Part shown: positions 14,263-25,620 of the stretch, one piece after another
Layout: each line of letters begins with the position of its first letter
How positions within the stretch are numbered: the first letter of the stretch is position 1
Assembly (NCBI RefSeq): GCF_002865645.1
Contig: NW_020194558.1
Coordinates: 2,632,014-2,696,013, forward strand
DNA: 64,000 bases
Source of the DNA: Hyaloscypha bicolor E
Lineage: Eukaryota > Ascomycota > Leotiomycetes > Helotiales > Hyaloscyphaceae
Reading direction: 5' to 3'
Position numbers and translations under genes: made by a program
Notes under the pieces: generated by a model
The model's input: only the letters and a program-made list of their open reading frames with translations
What the model was told of the DNA's origin: nothing
Databases searched by the model: none

Positions 14263-16962
14263 GTGTGGCTCTGCTGAGCGGAGCCATCTTTAGACGTTTC
14301 ATTAGGAGAAGGGGGAAGAGCTGATCCTTATGAAAGATCATAGGGGCCATGAGGGGTGGAGGTAGAAGATATATTTGTAAAGCAGAAAGCTGTCTTGGAA
14401 TAGAAAATTCTTCAGCGAGAGGTCCTAGCACCATCGTACAAAACTCTCTTTACGCATTTTCAAGTCAAAATCAGTATCAGATAGGTTCATCTTTGGCTGC
14501 ATTCTGGCGAGAAACCATCATTTTTGGATATGGGCTGCTACTAGCCCTCAAAACGCCAAAACGGGCCCCCTAGAACACGCCCTTTCCAGCGCACAGAAGC
14601 CCTGTATTTACAGGGCTTTGTCCGCTATAAAATCACCAATGCGGCGTGCAACAAAAATTCCATTCTTTGATTCTTATTGGTCACTAGAGGAGCGGGCGAG
14701 CCACAGGAGTGAATAATCTGGCTAAATAAGAAGAAGAAAAAGGGAGTAGGAAGATGTTTGAAGTGAAGATTTCAGCTCACTTGGTGAGGAATTTAGCTGG
14801 CTGGGTGTGCCTCGCAGGATTGGGGACCTCTGTCAATCCGGAGCACAATACCTTTTTCATTTGCGACCTAGTCTGCAGTATAGGGTTTCCTGCTAGGTGA
14901 GGTGATGAGCGTCTACTTCAAGCTAGCCTTCCCTTCTGCTGTTAAATGAAACATAAGATTTTCGAGCGCTGGTGAAAAGGAGAAGAGAAACTTTCCAAGC
15001 TCCGCTTTCGGAAACAGCAGAATGCCTACCCGACGGAAAACACGTATGTTTAGTATCTCGAGCGATAAGGATATAGATGCAGAATGGAAGGCGGTGAATA
15101 TATCGAGACAATGTGAGCGCCGAGGACTCCTATTGCAAGTCTGCATCCAACACCTCCTGGTGCCTCTAATCGAGATGCCTGAATGTCAATATTTTCACGT
15201 GACCATCGAGACTTTGCGAAGCTGTAACCCAATAATTGTGTGGATTGCAAACTTCTAGACATAGAGAATCCAGAACTTTGTGAAGGAAAGAGTCAACGTC
15301 ATCCTTTCAGATTTGGATGTTGGCCATCTGGGATAGTCGTCATTGAGGGAATTTTCGGCGGTATCTCGTAGGATTTTTCCATAATGAGAAGTTGACAGGT
15401 GGGCTTTCCTTTCATGACAACCAGAATTAGGATTGAGCGTAAAAACTGATATATGCTCATGATTTTAAGAAGGACCGACGCTCAGGAATGGTGGTACATG
15501 CAGATCCACGGAAGTAATGATCTGCTCTCTAGAGAAAGCACTGCAGCTCTGAGTTTTGCATCTTAAAACAGGTCATCACAACTGTACCAATGCTTGAGAA
15601 AGATCCGCAGGTCTGTTTACAAAATACCCAGGCTTCTTGCTAACGATAAGCATGAATCCGTACTGGAATGTGAAAGGGAGGCTTAGGTAATCACGTGACC
15701 GACGGTGCATTTCGAAGCCATGAGAGCTCTCCAAACATGACATTATAGGACTGACACACTTCAGCCACGCTCTACTGAAGCTCACAACGTCCTCACTCCT
15801 TCCAAGACTTGGATTAGGCACTCGCTGCCAATAGAAAAGAGAGTAAATCCTCCTCCAAAACCCTCCTGAACTTGAGGGGGCCCATAAATCCATAAGTAGC
15901 GAATCTCTCCGTCACTTATCGTCAGTGATTGGGTCATGAATCCGACCACCAGCATTAGCCGTGCGCGGGAACTTCCTTGGCTCAGCTGACGAGATCTCAT
16001 ATTTAAGTCCGCTGGCTGTTAGTAACGGATTCCGGGCACAGAGAGAGGGGGCGGGGGGGCTGGACTTTAAGCAGACAAATCGGGTACAAATGAGAGAGGT
16101 CTTATGTGCCGTGTAAATACTCGATGAAGGTATTCAAATCTCACTAAGCTCGCTGTATTCTTGGCAGAGAGTAAGTGCTGACTATTTGGGTCATCGGGTC
16201 TGAAAGTTTGAATAGTGGCTGTGTTTTGAAGGAGTTGGCACCAAAGCGGAGCTCACTCGAGCCGACGAGTTGCAGCTCAAGGTCATTTGAAGATTTGATA
16301 TTTGATGATGAAATGCGAGAATAGGCTATTCGCACAGCATCGGTTTACTGTTTAAGATGCTGACGATGACTCCGACGAACCCGAAAGAGGCTGACTGACA
16401 CCTGCAGACATGCAGCAGCGAAAGCTTGGCCAAGTAGCGAACCACGGCACCGGAATTGATGAAGAGAAACTGGAAGGAATTGCAGTACGAATTGACGCAG
16501 CTTGGCTCGGTGCTAGGAAATGAATTGAATGTGAGATGACCGGTACATGCGCAGCCACTCGGTCGCATCAAAGAGCAGAGTGGGTCTGAAAGTCAATTTA
16601 TTGATGTTCATTCAGATCTGAGATTATTCTCGCTTCCCCGACCCGAAGAAGTGGGAAGTGGGGAAGACAAGCTTTTTTCGAGGAGGCGGAGCATGTCGGC
16701 CGGCTTCCAGGGTTCAGACCGACTGATGGTGCGCTGCCTTCATCTTGAGTCGTCACTCCTTCGTCCTCTGCAATCGGCTATTGGGACGCTGACCCAGCGG
16801 CACGGCATGCCGAAATGTCTGTCGCAAGTATTCCGAAGCTTTGCTACAAAGGCGTTGCCTGGCGATCAGTACGAAGCAACCACGACGCTTCACCGGACGG
16901 CTGAAGCCTATTTCACACGGCTTTATGAATGTGAACCCCAACTGGCGGGCTCGCAGGCACGC

Positions 16963-17392
16963 GCCTCCGCTTAGTCGTAATACAGTGAAACTTCGCTACA
17001 AGGATACTCAATATAAGGATATCCTCGATATAAGGATACATCTGCTGGCCCCGCAGGGATTAATTTTGCTGTGTGCCACACCTCGTTATAAGGATACCTC
17101 GGTATATCCTTAGTTTTTGGGGACAATTTCGGTATCCTTATATCGAGGTTTCACTGTACACACCCGCCAAAGTTTGTTAGCGAATCCAGCCTGAAAATCA
17201 AACCACCGATTAATTTCTTTAATAGCCAGCACGCTTAGGTTCACTTGAAAAAAACCAACATTAATTAATGCGCAGTCTATAGGAGTACCCTCTATAAAAG
17301 TGTAAAAATTTAATTGCCATTGTTATGGGAGTTAATATAGAAAAACGTTGATTTTCGGCCCGGATTTCGGTGTATCAACGACTAACCGGAGG
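16963..17392 (+). mobile_element. MITE family A, copy 1 (interrupted)
   Basis: The right end TTGATTTTCGGCCCGGATTT..CGACTAACCGGAGG is nearly identical to the ends of copy 2 at 38830-39063, and the left end GCCTCCGCTTAGTCGTAATA is its inverted partner. The interior also matches copy 2 in reverse orientation (GCCAGCACGCTTAGGTTC, TTAATGCGCAGTCTATAGGA, GTTAATATAGAAAAAC). It has no coding capacity. The element would be about 254 bp without the 176 bp (174-bp element plus duplicated TA) inserted into its left terminal repeat at 16981. No clear target-site duplication was seen, and outer ends are uncertain by a few bases. Confidence 0.85.
16983..17156 (+). mobile_element. MITE family B, 174 bp, Tc1/mariner-like ends, inserted in MITE A
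   Basis: Terminal inverted repeats begin CAGTGAAAC on both strands and match at 22 of the first 25 positions, with TA directly repeated on each side (16981-16982 and 17157-17158). The sub-terminal regions carry several copies of ATATAAGGATA. TA target duplication and CAGT-type ends are characteristic of the Tc1/mariner (pogo/Fot) superfamily. No transposase is encoded, so it is a non-autonomous copy. It interrupts the left terminal repeat of the family A element and so is the younger insertion. Confidence 0.85.
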
Positions 17393-18551
17393 GGCGTGTG
17401 GCAGGTTAAAGTCATGTTGATGAGGGGGTGCCGAAATCGGGCTCACAGGCTTCGCGTTCGCACGTCCAGAGTCAGGTACCAATATCAGATCAAGTCGTCA
17501 TCCCATGAATCCTGGTGCAGGCAGGAAGATTATGTATCAACAAGCCACCCCTACAGCCGCTTCACCCGGTTGGAAGTTGGAAGTTGGAATTGAGAGTCGG
17601 GGAACCTATCATCCATCCTCCGGTAAGATTGTAAGATGAAATCATAAATGCAAATGCGAATGCAGGCGTTGAATCATGTCCAAGCCACAAGTCAAAGTGG
17701 AGGGCGTCGGGCTGCTGTTCCGCTGAGCTAAATATTATTAAGCAGGTAAAGGGGCTCGAACGCCAATAGTGCCTGAGTCACCTCTAGCACCTCGCCTATG
17801 GGGGACGACTTGTCATCTGGAAGGCGTCGCTCATGGCACATCCACAGGCTGAGGCACAGCCCGCCTAGGTACTGTATTCATTCTATTGCGAACTATCGTT
17901 TCATCATCGGATCCAATGCTTCAACCACGCCACCTCGTAACCATGAATCTATTATTCATAAACACGTTACGAGGAAAAGGATTCTCCACGCTGTTGAAAC
18001 TGCTAATTTTGGTGAGATGTTGGTGAGGCGAGAGATGTTCGCTAAGAGCAGGACTTCACGGCGCTCTGGCCGTGTACGTTAAGTATTGACGGTGTTGACA
18101 AAGAGATACGTGGTGTCGGGGTCGAATTTTCTTGACGAGTGGGTCGTCGTGTCAGAGGTTCTCCTTACGAGGAAAGGCTGGGGCTCAATATGGGGCTACG
18201 GGTCTCTCTTTCGTGTCGGGTATGGGGGGGGGGGGAGGTTTATTCAGGTGTTTCTTCACGAGCCTCTGCTTGAGGCGTGTGCCAGACGATTGGCTGCGTG
18301 AGGCGTCGGAATGGTGCAGCGGAGCTCGGAGTTGGTTTGCCCCTGTGTCACCCGGGAGAAGAGTTTTCCCGTAACCTAGAGAATGAGGTTGTGACTGCAT
18401 AATTGCGAAGTAGAGTTGCTGGAGGTAGTACAGATTGGGTGAAGGGTGTCATGTTGGTGGATGCAATTTGCTGCCGTTCTGCAGTGTGACTTTCTGCAGC
18501 CCAGAGCGCGGGAGGGGATTCAGGGAAATCTCTGCTTAGAAATCAAGGTCG

Positions 18552-18583
18552 GTGAGGCAGTGAGGCAGTGAGGCACTGAGGCA
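18552..18583. repeat. 8-bp tandem repeat, four units
   Basis: Unit GTGAGGCA is present three times and CTGAGGCA once, in direct succession, followed by a partial unit. It is non-coding, in the gene-poor interval. Confidence 0.8.
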
Positions 18584-18733
18584 CTGACGTGTGACGGAGA
18601 AGGCTGCACCGAGTGAAGTGATTCAAGTGAAGCGTCGCGCTGACAGGCTAACCGATCCCACGTGAGAGAAGGGCGTGTGTGTCGGTCTGGCCAATTAAAG
18701 AGCATCAGCTCGCGAGGTGGGGATCCTAGGAGC

Positions 18734-18755
18734 CCAAGACTCCTGGGAGTCTTGG
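18734..18755. repeat. 22-bp palindrome (10-bp arms)
   Basis: CCAAGACTCC and its reverse complement GGAGTCTTGG are separated by TG. It lies about 420 bp before the arrestin-like ATG and could be a protein-binding dyad or chance. Nothing else supports a function. Confidence 0.6.
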
Positions 18756-18946
18756 AGCGTCTTGGCACAGCGGTGGGCGGCCCATGCGCGCATGCGCGCA
18801 TGCAGTCGACAAGGCGCGCAGTAAACTCTGGCCGTTCGTCGGACGATGATCCACCATCCATGGAAAGTAAGAATCAAGTGAGTCAGGCCGCAACTATTTC
18901 CCATCAAAAATATGCTCGTCTACCAGTAGCCTCACAGGCACCAAGA

Positions 18947-18953
18947 TATAAAG
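18947..18953 (+). promoter_or_regulatory. TATA-like box upstream of arrestin-like gene
   Basis: TATAAAG lies about 225 bp before the chosen ATG (19178). The spacing allows a long 5' UTR. The call rests on the match and position only. Confidence 0.3.
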
Positions 18954-19177
18954 GCAATCAACTCCCTGTTGTTGCTTGAATCTGGAAAACGTACCTCGAA
19001 GAAACGCTTGATATCAATTCCGTGGTACAACATACCCGTGGTTCGTCCCCCGCATCAAGTCTGCAGCCTCTATCCTTGGCATCCTTGCCCAGCACCCAGA
19101 ACACCCATCATATAGTGACGATCTCTCACGAGACTATTTACCCCTCCTCCCTCCTTTCTCCGCGCAACATCTTCAGG

Positions 19178-20713
19178 ATGGACGCAGCTTCAGTCGCTCA
19201 GTCGACGACCAGCACGTTTGCGACCTATGCCAAAAAGATGGGCCGTAATGGTCGACCAGATATGGACATCGTCCTCGATAACCATGACGAGGGAAAGATC
19301 TATACCACATTCGATGCTCTGTCCGGCAGAGTAGAGATCACCGCGCCACAAATTGCACGATTCGACGAGATTCAAATCACATTAGAAGGGGCCGTAAAGA
19401 CGTTTGTCGAGAACTTATCACCACACACGACCCGGGCGAGAACGACAGCGCTGCACAACTTCCTGAAGTTGACGATGCCGTTGAGAGATACAGACTATCC
19501 TCAGCCACGGATAGCAGAAGCCGGGCAGACATACAAATTCCCTTTCAACTTTGTCGTTCCAAATCAACTCCTTCCCCGAGCATGCTCGCATAAATGCAAC
19601 ACAGAGCATGTCCACCACGCGCATCTGCAACTTCCACCGAGCATGGGCTGTCGAGAGGTGTCGGGACAAGACGATTTGGCTCCTGAGATGGCGAAGGTGC
19701 AATACTCGATCAAAGTCAAAGTCCTACGAAACGGAGAAGATGGCAAGGATGTGGTGCTTGCGGAGAAGTTGAGGAAGCTTCATATTGTCCCAGCTCAAGC
19801 GGAACTCCCTCCCATGAACATTCTTACTGGCAACTCAGAATCAGACTACGTCCTTTCAAAGACCAAGGCCTTGAGGAAAGGCGTGTTTTCTGGTAAGCTC
19901 GGAAAGATCACTGTTTCAGCAATCCAACCAAGTGCGATCATTCTTCCTTCGCCGTCTTCGGATGCCACAGTACCGGCAACGGCAATGGCCACTCTCAACC
20001 TTCGCTTCGATCCTCATGACAAGTCATCCCAACCTCCACGACTCGGTGGGTTGACGACCAAGATCAAGGCTTCGACTTTCTACGCTGCCCGACCTGCCGA
20101 ATACCTTCCATCGCATTACACATTGACCGCACACTTCGAGACAATTCGGGGAGTATACGATACTTCCGTTGCTCTATCTTCCCGATGCGTCGAGGCTGTA
20201 TCATGGACAAAGCACAAGGCAGCTCCCGCATACACGAGACGCAACTCAGCATCATCGTCCTCAGATTCATCAGATTGCTCGGATCATACTTCCGAAGCCA
20301 AGCCAGGCAGCGAATACTACTCAGCCACGGTCTTGGTGCCAATCACTCTTCCGTCATCCAAGACTTGGATCCCGACTTTCCATTCTTGCATCGTATCTCG
20401 AACCTACACGATCGATCTCAACCTGAGTATCCACACGCCGGGGAACGGGGTACCTGCATCGACTGTTTCACTGCATCTACCCATTCAGATCGCAGCTGAT
20501 GGAAACCGGAATGAGCGAACGCCTATGACCGCTGCTGAGGCAGCGGCTGAATTGGCAGGCGCAGAAGAATTCTTAAGGCCGAGAGTGATAGAAGTTCCCA
20601 GGCCTGAGCACGTTGGGAACAGTGTCTTGGTGCGACAAGCTTCAGACTTGCCACCGAGCTACGAGGACTTTTCAGCTTCGCAACCCCAGGTGGTTGATCC
20701 TGGAAGGTGTTGA
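19178..20713 (+). CDS. Arrestin-like trafficking adaptor with PY motif
   Basis: 511 aa, single exon. The frame is open further upstream (to 19022) but without ATG, so the start MDAASVAQSTTSTFATYAKK at 19178 was chosen. An arrestin-N-like beta sandwich starts near residue 28 (DMDIVLDNHDEGKIYTTFD, then LSGRVEI and IQITLEGAVKTF), followed by the typical FPFNFVVPNQLLP strand. An arrestin-C-like half follows (about 200-430) with a Ser-rich insert. Near the C-terminus is LPPSYEDF, a PPxY motif that in this family recruits Rsp5/HulA-type HECT ubiquitin ligases. The likely role is ubiquitin-dependent endocytosis of plasma-membrane transporters or receptors. It is not close enough to name a specific ART/Cre family member. 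Confidence 0.85.
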   Translation: MDAASVAQSTTSTFATYAKKMGRNGRPDMDIVLDNHDEGKIYTTFDALSGRVEITAPQIARFDEIQITLEGAVKTFVENLSPHTTRARTTALHNFLKLTMPLRDTDYPQPRIAEAGQTYKFPFNFVVPNQLLPRACSHKCNTEHVHHAHLQLPPSMGCREVSGQDDLAPEMAKVQYSIKVKVLRNGEDGKDVVLAEKLRKLHIVPAQAELPPMNILTGNSESDYVLSKTKALRKGVFSGKLGKITVSAIQPSAIILPSPSSDATVPATAMATLNLRFDPHDKSSQPPRLGGLTTKIKASTFYAARPAEYLPSHYTLTAHFETIRGVYDTSVALSSRCVEAVSWTKHKAAPAYTRRNSASSSSDSSDCSDHTSEAKPGSEYYSATVLVPITLPSSKTWIPTFHSCIVSRTYTIDLNLSIHTPGNGVPASTVSLHLPIQIAADGNRNERTPMTAAEAAAELAGAEEFLRPRVIEVPRPEHVGNSVLVRQASDLPPSYEDFSASQPQVVDPGRC

Positions 20714-21434
20714 TTTTCTTTCAAACCAAACTGATTGAGCGGTATTGGAAAGCTATTTGAATTGCAAGGCGTTCTGGTTGGATTGGATATGGGCCTCGGC
20801 AGGTCTTGATTTCGGGCGTTTTCGGGTTTCTTTTCTCTGGATTCAATAATCCATGATGAGCAACAAAATGGATACCCTATAGAATTTATTTTAACATACT
20901 TTAATTCTAATATTACCTTCATATCTGTACAAAATCTAGCATCTGCGTAATTGCCATCTACTCTCACAACGCTCCAGGATTTAACCTCCAGCCACATTTC
21001 CTTCTCCCCCTGCTGGTACCTGCAGACCCACTTTGGTCTCCCCGACGGGGCCTCCCGCTTCCTAAACTCCCAATACGAGCATAAGCCTCATATTGCTTCT
21101 GCTCACGATAACAATTCCTCCAAAATAAATCGCTCAAGGAACAAGTCGCATTCTGGGATGTTATTAACCACTCACACGCACCTTTACCGCCGGCACATGC
21201 CCCCGAACCCTTGGCTTCGCGCGTGTCGACGTTTCACCGCTTCGAGACCCCCTTCGGAGGGAACCGCTTATTTCAGGATGCCAGCGCAGCTAGCAGTTGC
21301 CTCTGCGCAAAAGCAAGTCCAACGAACGACACGATGATCAAAATCTGAAAGCAGGTCATCTTGCCCTCTGGCAGCCATCGACCGGATATGCAAGTCAATC
21401 AGCGTTATCTGCTGAAGAAACGCTGCTGCTGAAG
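20714..21434. other. Intergenic
   Basis: 3' region of the arrestin-like gene and upstream region of the DUF7514-type gene. The TTG-initiated extension of the next gene's first exon (from 21297) is probably 5' UTR. Confidence 0.4.
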
Positions 21435-23172
21435 ATGGCGCAAAATGTCGATGCGAAAAAGTACTATGGATACCTGTTCGAGGCCGACAAGAAGCCGACC
21501 CAGGTGCTCGATGCACTGCTGCGCGGCATCGCAATCTACATTGTGAGTTGTGATCAAATGGCAGACTATGCGCCATGCCATCATCGAGAGACATCGAAGC
21601 TGACTGTCGCATCGCAGAGCACGTCAATAGGAAACACCGAGCAGAAGAAGCTCACGCCCGACAAACTAGCCACTTTCTATAAGGCTGTAGGAGGCAACTA
21701 CGACTGTTTGTGCCCATCAAACACTTCGCAGCGCAGCTTGCTAACGATCCCGTGCCACAGCCCTCTTCGTCGAAGTCCCTCACCCATCCATCTCCTGGAT
21801 CTACGCATCAATAGGGTGTCAGCAGACGCTGCAACCGACCGCCGACGACTTCGCACCTCCCTCCATCCCCGCTCTCACAAAGAAAGGCTTCGTGCGCTGG
21901 CAGTCCATCGAGATATTGCTAGGGCCAGACGAACACGTCCCCTTCATCCAAACCGCCGTCCGCACCTTCAACATCAAGAACCCCGACACAGGCGAGCCCT
22001 TCCCCCTCGACCTACCCACCAGCGCCTTCCCCCTCGTCGCCGACAAGGAAATCGAGAAATGGCATAACGCATGCGCCGAGAAACTGCGGCAGCGCGCGAC
22101 ACCTACAGACGAGGACATCCGTCCCCATCTCCCTCCAAGACCTCGAGTCCAGTCTGGCTACACACACGTCCGTCCGCCGCGACGCGCGGAAACAGATAAT
22201 CCCTACTTCGACAACCACAACACGAAATCGCGGTCATCTCGCCCTATTTCATATCAACACGTCACGGGCCCGCCCGTGAGACCTAAGCTCAGCCGCTCGC
22301 CCTCACACACAGCAAGACAGTTCCTAGCACCAGAAGACAGCCACTCTCCCCGCCTCGCGCGCTCCCGCCGTCGTTCGGTCCCCGAGAACTTGGGCTCGAA
22401 TCCGACGAGTCCTTCAAGTCAGCTAGGAGCAGATCTCAGACCCCCGCAGGAACAGCATGCGAGGAGACATAGCCATCCTCGGCATGCGAGACGTGGGAGC
22501 TTCTCAAGTGATGCGTCGAGTTCGGGTGAGGGCGAGAGCCCACCGAGTCCGACTTCGAGGCCTAGACGACGGAGTCGTGCTGATGGGGCGCCGTCTGTGC
22601 GCTACTCTACCGTCCCTCCGTCCCCCAGTGTGAATGCTGTACCGCCACTCCTGGATCCGAGATTGAGACCCAGGGATCGGGATCTAAATAGTAGAGAAGA
22701 AGAACTTAAGAGACAAAGTCTTCCTATTCCGATCGATTTAAGTGGGAAATTGAGCGCACCCTTTCTTCTTGGGAAGAGAAGTGCGCCGAGAGAATCAAGC
22801 AGGAATGGGAATGTGCGGTGGAAGGACCTAGATGGTGCGGAACTGTTTAGGAGGAGCGAAGATGATGGCAGGCCTGAGGTGAGGAGGAGAGGAAGCGGCG
22901 AGGGGAGAAGTGATAGAGAGGGGTGTAAGAGGAGGGAAAGGGAGAGGGATAGAGATGGCGTTGCTTATAGAGGGGAGAGGCCGAGACTACATGCTAGGCG
23001 GAGTAGTCACGAGGATTTGAGGAGGGAGAGGGATAGAGATCGTGATCGGGAGGAGAGGGGTACTGGGAGTGGTGATGGGAGAGGCTTTAGGGAACGAGAG
23101 AGGGGTCGGGAGAGGAGCTTTGCTGGTGGAGATGTTAGAGGTGTGGATGGGAGGCGGTATCCGCCTCACTGA
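21435..23172 (+). CDS. DUF7514-type protein with long disordered Arg/Ser-rich tail
   Basis: Exons 21435-21542, 21618-21705 and 21761-23172 give 535 aa. Introns of 75 and 55 nt have GTGAGT and GTTTGT donors, and the second has a GCTAAC branch site. Splicing yields the conserved block YYGYLFEADKKPTQVLDALL, then LTPDKLATFYKAVGGNYDSL, FVEVPHPSISWIYASIGCQQ and KKGFVRWQSIEILLGPDEH. This agrees with the fungal family I know as DUF7514 (moderate certainty; function unknown). Residues from about 180 on are Ser/Pro/Arg-rich and end in RERDRD-type repeats, common in RNA-binding or nuclear proteins. MAQNVDAKKYYGY at 21435 is the first ATG in frame. Confidence 0.82.
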
Positions 23173-23552
23173 GAAATTCGGCTCATTATTTGGGGGATAA
23201 TGATTAATGAGGTTCAACCATCGATGGTGGTGGGAGGGGAGGACATGATTTACGACTGTGGGAGGGCAACATGTTTATTAAAGACTCGGCTCCGCAAGGT
23301 CTGGTGGCACAACATTTGTTGTACTTAATCACTGCGATGATTTAGCAACGCGACTCTTTTGGCTGCATCACCTATTCCCCCTGATATGCAGTGCTTGCCG
23401 AAGAAGGAGGATGTTGAGAGGAGAGGTAGAATTGCCTTTCGCTCCTACTCTTTGTGAGTTTTGCATCCTCTTCGTTGCATTGACCTGCTGCCGGCTGATT
23501 GCTCTTATATGCAATCACCATCAATGCTCTCCCTAATCCTCTCCGTTCCCAT

Positions 23553-23915
23553 TCAACGACATTTTCTTTTGACATACCTGACCGTACCATCCTGGTCTCT
23601 CACCAATTCCCATCCCTTCTTCTCTGCTATGTCTTCAGGTCTAAGCCCCTCGACGTCTCTGACCTCGACATCCGCATCCCTCTCCATCAACTCCATCAGA
23701 ACGTCATGCCGCAACCCTCTCACTTCATCTCCCACTACACCTTTCAAAAGGGGCGTCCATCCAGAGCGGTTTCTTGCTTTAATATCCTCTCCCCTATTAA
23801 TCAATAGATTCCCAATATCCAGATCGCTCATGATGACGACTAAAGCAATGACACATCTCCCCATTCCGCGGTCAAATTGTTCTTTCACCATTACCCGGCA
23901 CTGTTCAACCCCCAT
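23553..23915 (-). pseudogene. Ankyrin-repeat fragment (small gene or remnant)
   Basis: A 120-codon minus-strand ORF contains an ankyrin-like stretch: INRGEDIKARNRSGWTPLLK, then a second helix pair (DVLMELMERDADVEVRDVEG) and PEDIAEKKGWELV. Only about two repeats remain. A stop codon lies just upstream of the ATG at 23915, and I could not find a splice that adds more repeats. It is either a short protein or the 3' remnant of a longer ankyrin gene. It is unrelated in detail to the intact ankyrin gene 0.8 kb away on the other strand. Confidence 0.45.
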
Positions 23916-24696
23916 ACTTCACTCACCAGCCCTGGCATTCTCAACGCTCGTGAAGTAGTACCAAGGTGCCCATTACCTATCCATTAGATACCCCTTAGCC
24001 TCATTATCTCAGCGTTTCTTTCCTCGGCATGCATACTGTTCAACAAACCGAGTTGGGGCACGTCTGCTCTCAATACGCTCTAATCATAGTTCGTCCGGGA
24101 CGCCGAGATTGGGATTGCGATTGGGATCGCATCTGCTCCTGGGCAAGTAGATTGGTTGACAACAAAGTACGTTGTTTTTTTTTCTCTGGTGAGAAAGGAG
24201 GCGTTGGAGAGTTTTAGGGGAGAAGATGGTCATGAGAATTGCGATTTCTTGGCGGTGCGAAGAAGAGAGAGGATTTTTAGAGGCTTTGTGGGGTGGGTGT
24301 TTTTTTAATATTTTTTTTGTTACAGGTTGATTGATGCAGAAGGGGAGGAGTTTCTATTTTTGATCTGATTGGAGCGAGGTCCGTTCTTGTTGGGCACCCG
24401 AATCATTAGTGAAGTCACTGGAGATTGTTGAAAGAGGCTTTGTGGCTTCGGGCTAAGGGTAGAGGACAAGGGAATGTGTGCGTGTTGCCCCCTCCTCGGC
24501 CCCTATTTTGCTTAAGCGAGGAGCTGCACGTGATAGCTGCTGTGCCCCTTCGGACCAGCTTATGTCATCCTAGAAGGCATGAAACACAATCAGAACTGTT
24601 GTCATCCTGGTCTTTCAGCGGCAGAACCTACCAGCGGTAGTAGCATCTTTAACTTAGACGTCATATCGCGTGGTCCTGAGACCCGAGAGAGTAAAC
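23916..24696. other. Intergenic, low-complexity
   Basis: Between the ankyrin fragment and the ankyrin gene, with T-rich tracts near 24173-24183 and 24300-24320. No ORF of note. Confidence 0.4.
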
Positions 24697-25620
24697 ATGA
24701 CTCAAGTGCCAGCCGGGAAGCATGAGCCGGGAAGCCAAAAAGGCTTTGAGGGTGAGGAGGAGCAAGATGGGGAAGAAAAAGAATGGGACGAGGATGAGAA
24801 TAAATGGACACCATTACAAACCGCCTCGGGAGAAGGCGATCTCCAAACTGTCTCAGACCTCCTCCACCGAGGCGTTGACCCAAACGGACTTCCCAAGGGC
24901 TGGTACGGCAAGACAGCTCTTCAAGCTGCATCCGTCAACGGACATCTCCCCGTTGTTGAGAGACTTCTCAAAGCAGGAGCAAGAGTCGACGCACCAGGCG
25001 GCAACAACGGCGGTCGAACAGCCCTGACACTAGCTTCCGGAGCCGGGCACGAGGACATCGTCAATGCACTGCTTGCCTCTGGAGCCGACGTGACCATTCC
25101 AGCACATCGGTACATGGGACGAACAGCGCTCCAAGCTGCTGCCGAGGGAGGACATCTGGATATCGTGAAGAGACTTCTGAGGGAAGGTGCGCATATCAAT
25201 GCGGACCCTGCTCACAACTCAGGCAGGACGGCCGTGCAAGCTGCCGCTTTGAACGGGCATCTTGAGGTCATAAATTTCTTACTCGATCAAGGGGCACTGA
25301 TCAATACGCCGCTGATGCGGTATAAGGGCTCGACGCCACTTCAAGGCGCGGCGTTGGGAGGTCACGTGGAGGTGCTTGAGCGACTATTGGATGCGGGAGC
25401 TCACGTTGATGCGGAGGGCAGTTATTACAATGGATACACAGCCTTATGTGCCGCTGCCGAATCGGGACATTTGGAGATCGTGAAGAGGCTATTGGAGGCG
25501 GGTGCTGATATCCACAAGACGTATGGAAACAAGCATCTGATGCCGATTCAAGCTGCCAATTGGAGAGGACATGAAGATATTGTACTGGTGCTGAGGAATG
25601 CGGGTGCCATATGGAATTAA
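24697..25620 (+). CDS. Ankyrin-repeat protein, eight repeats
   Basis: 307 aa, single exon. The ATG at 24697 (MTQVPAGKHEPGSQKGFEG) follows a GTG-only extension. An acidic N-terminus (about 10-35) is followed by eight ankyrin units from about residue 36 to the end, spaced about 33-36 residues. Most carry GxTALQAAA..GHLEIVKRLL..GA (for example GRTALQAAAEGGHLDIVKRL and GYTALCAAAESGHLEIVKRL). The last unit is capped by LRNAGAIWN. No enzymatic or membrane segment is present. Ankyrin stacks bind proteins, so its partner is unknown. The units are unusually regular, suggesting recent internal duplication. Confidence 0.85.
   Translation: MTQVPAGKHEPGSQKGFEGEEEQDGEEKEWDEDENKWTPLQTASGEGDLQTVSDLLHRGVDPNGLPKGWYGKTALQAASVNGHLPVVERLLKAGARVDAPGGNNGGRTALTLASGAGHEDIVNALLASGADVTIPAHRYMGRTALQAAAEGGHLDIVKRLLREGAHINADPAHNSGRTAVQAAALNGHLEVINFLLDQGALINTPLMRYKGSTPLQGAALGGHVEVLERLLDAGAHVDAEGSYYNGYTALCAAAESGHLEIVKRLLEAGADIHKTYGNKHLMPIQAANWRGHEDIVLVLRNAGAIWN

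Larger units (their letters stand above)
14263..19177. other. Gene-poor 4.9-kb interval with nested MITEs and simple repeats
   Basis: No ORF here has both an ATG and a recognisable or well-composed protein. The longest (for example 16651-16974 plus, 15576-15893 minus) are short and compositionally random. The interval contains the nested MITEs at 16963-17392, a G12 run at about 18224-18235, an 8-bp tandem repeat at 18552-18583, a 22-bp perfect palindrome at 18734-18755, an alternating GCGCAT stretch at about 18783-18802, and a TATA-like box at 18947-18953 before the arrestin gene. Confidence 0.6.

Noticed and set aside
16651..16974. 107-codon plus-strand ORF next to the MITE
   Set aside because: Alternative start only, no recognisable sequence, runs into the MITE end.
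18783..18802. Alternating GCGCAT (Z-DNA-like) stretch
   Set aside because: Short and isolated; simple-sequence drift explains it.
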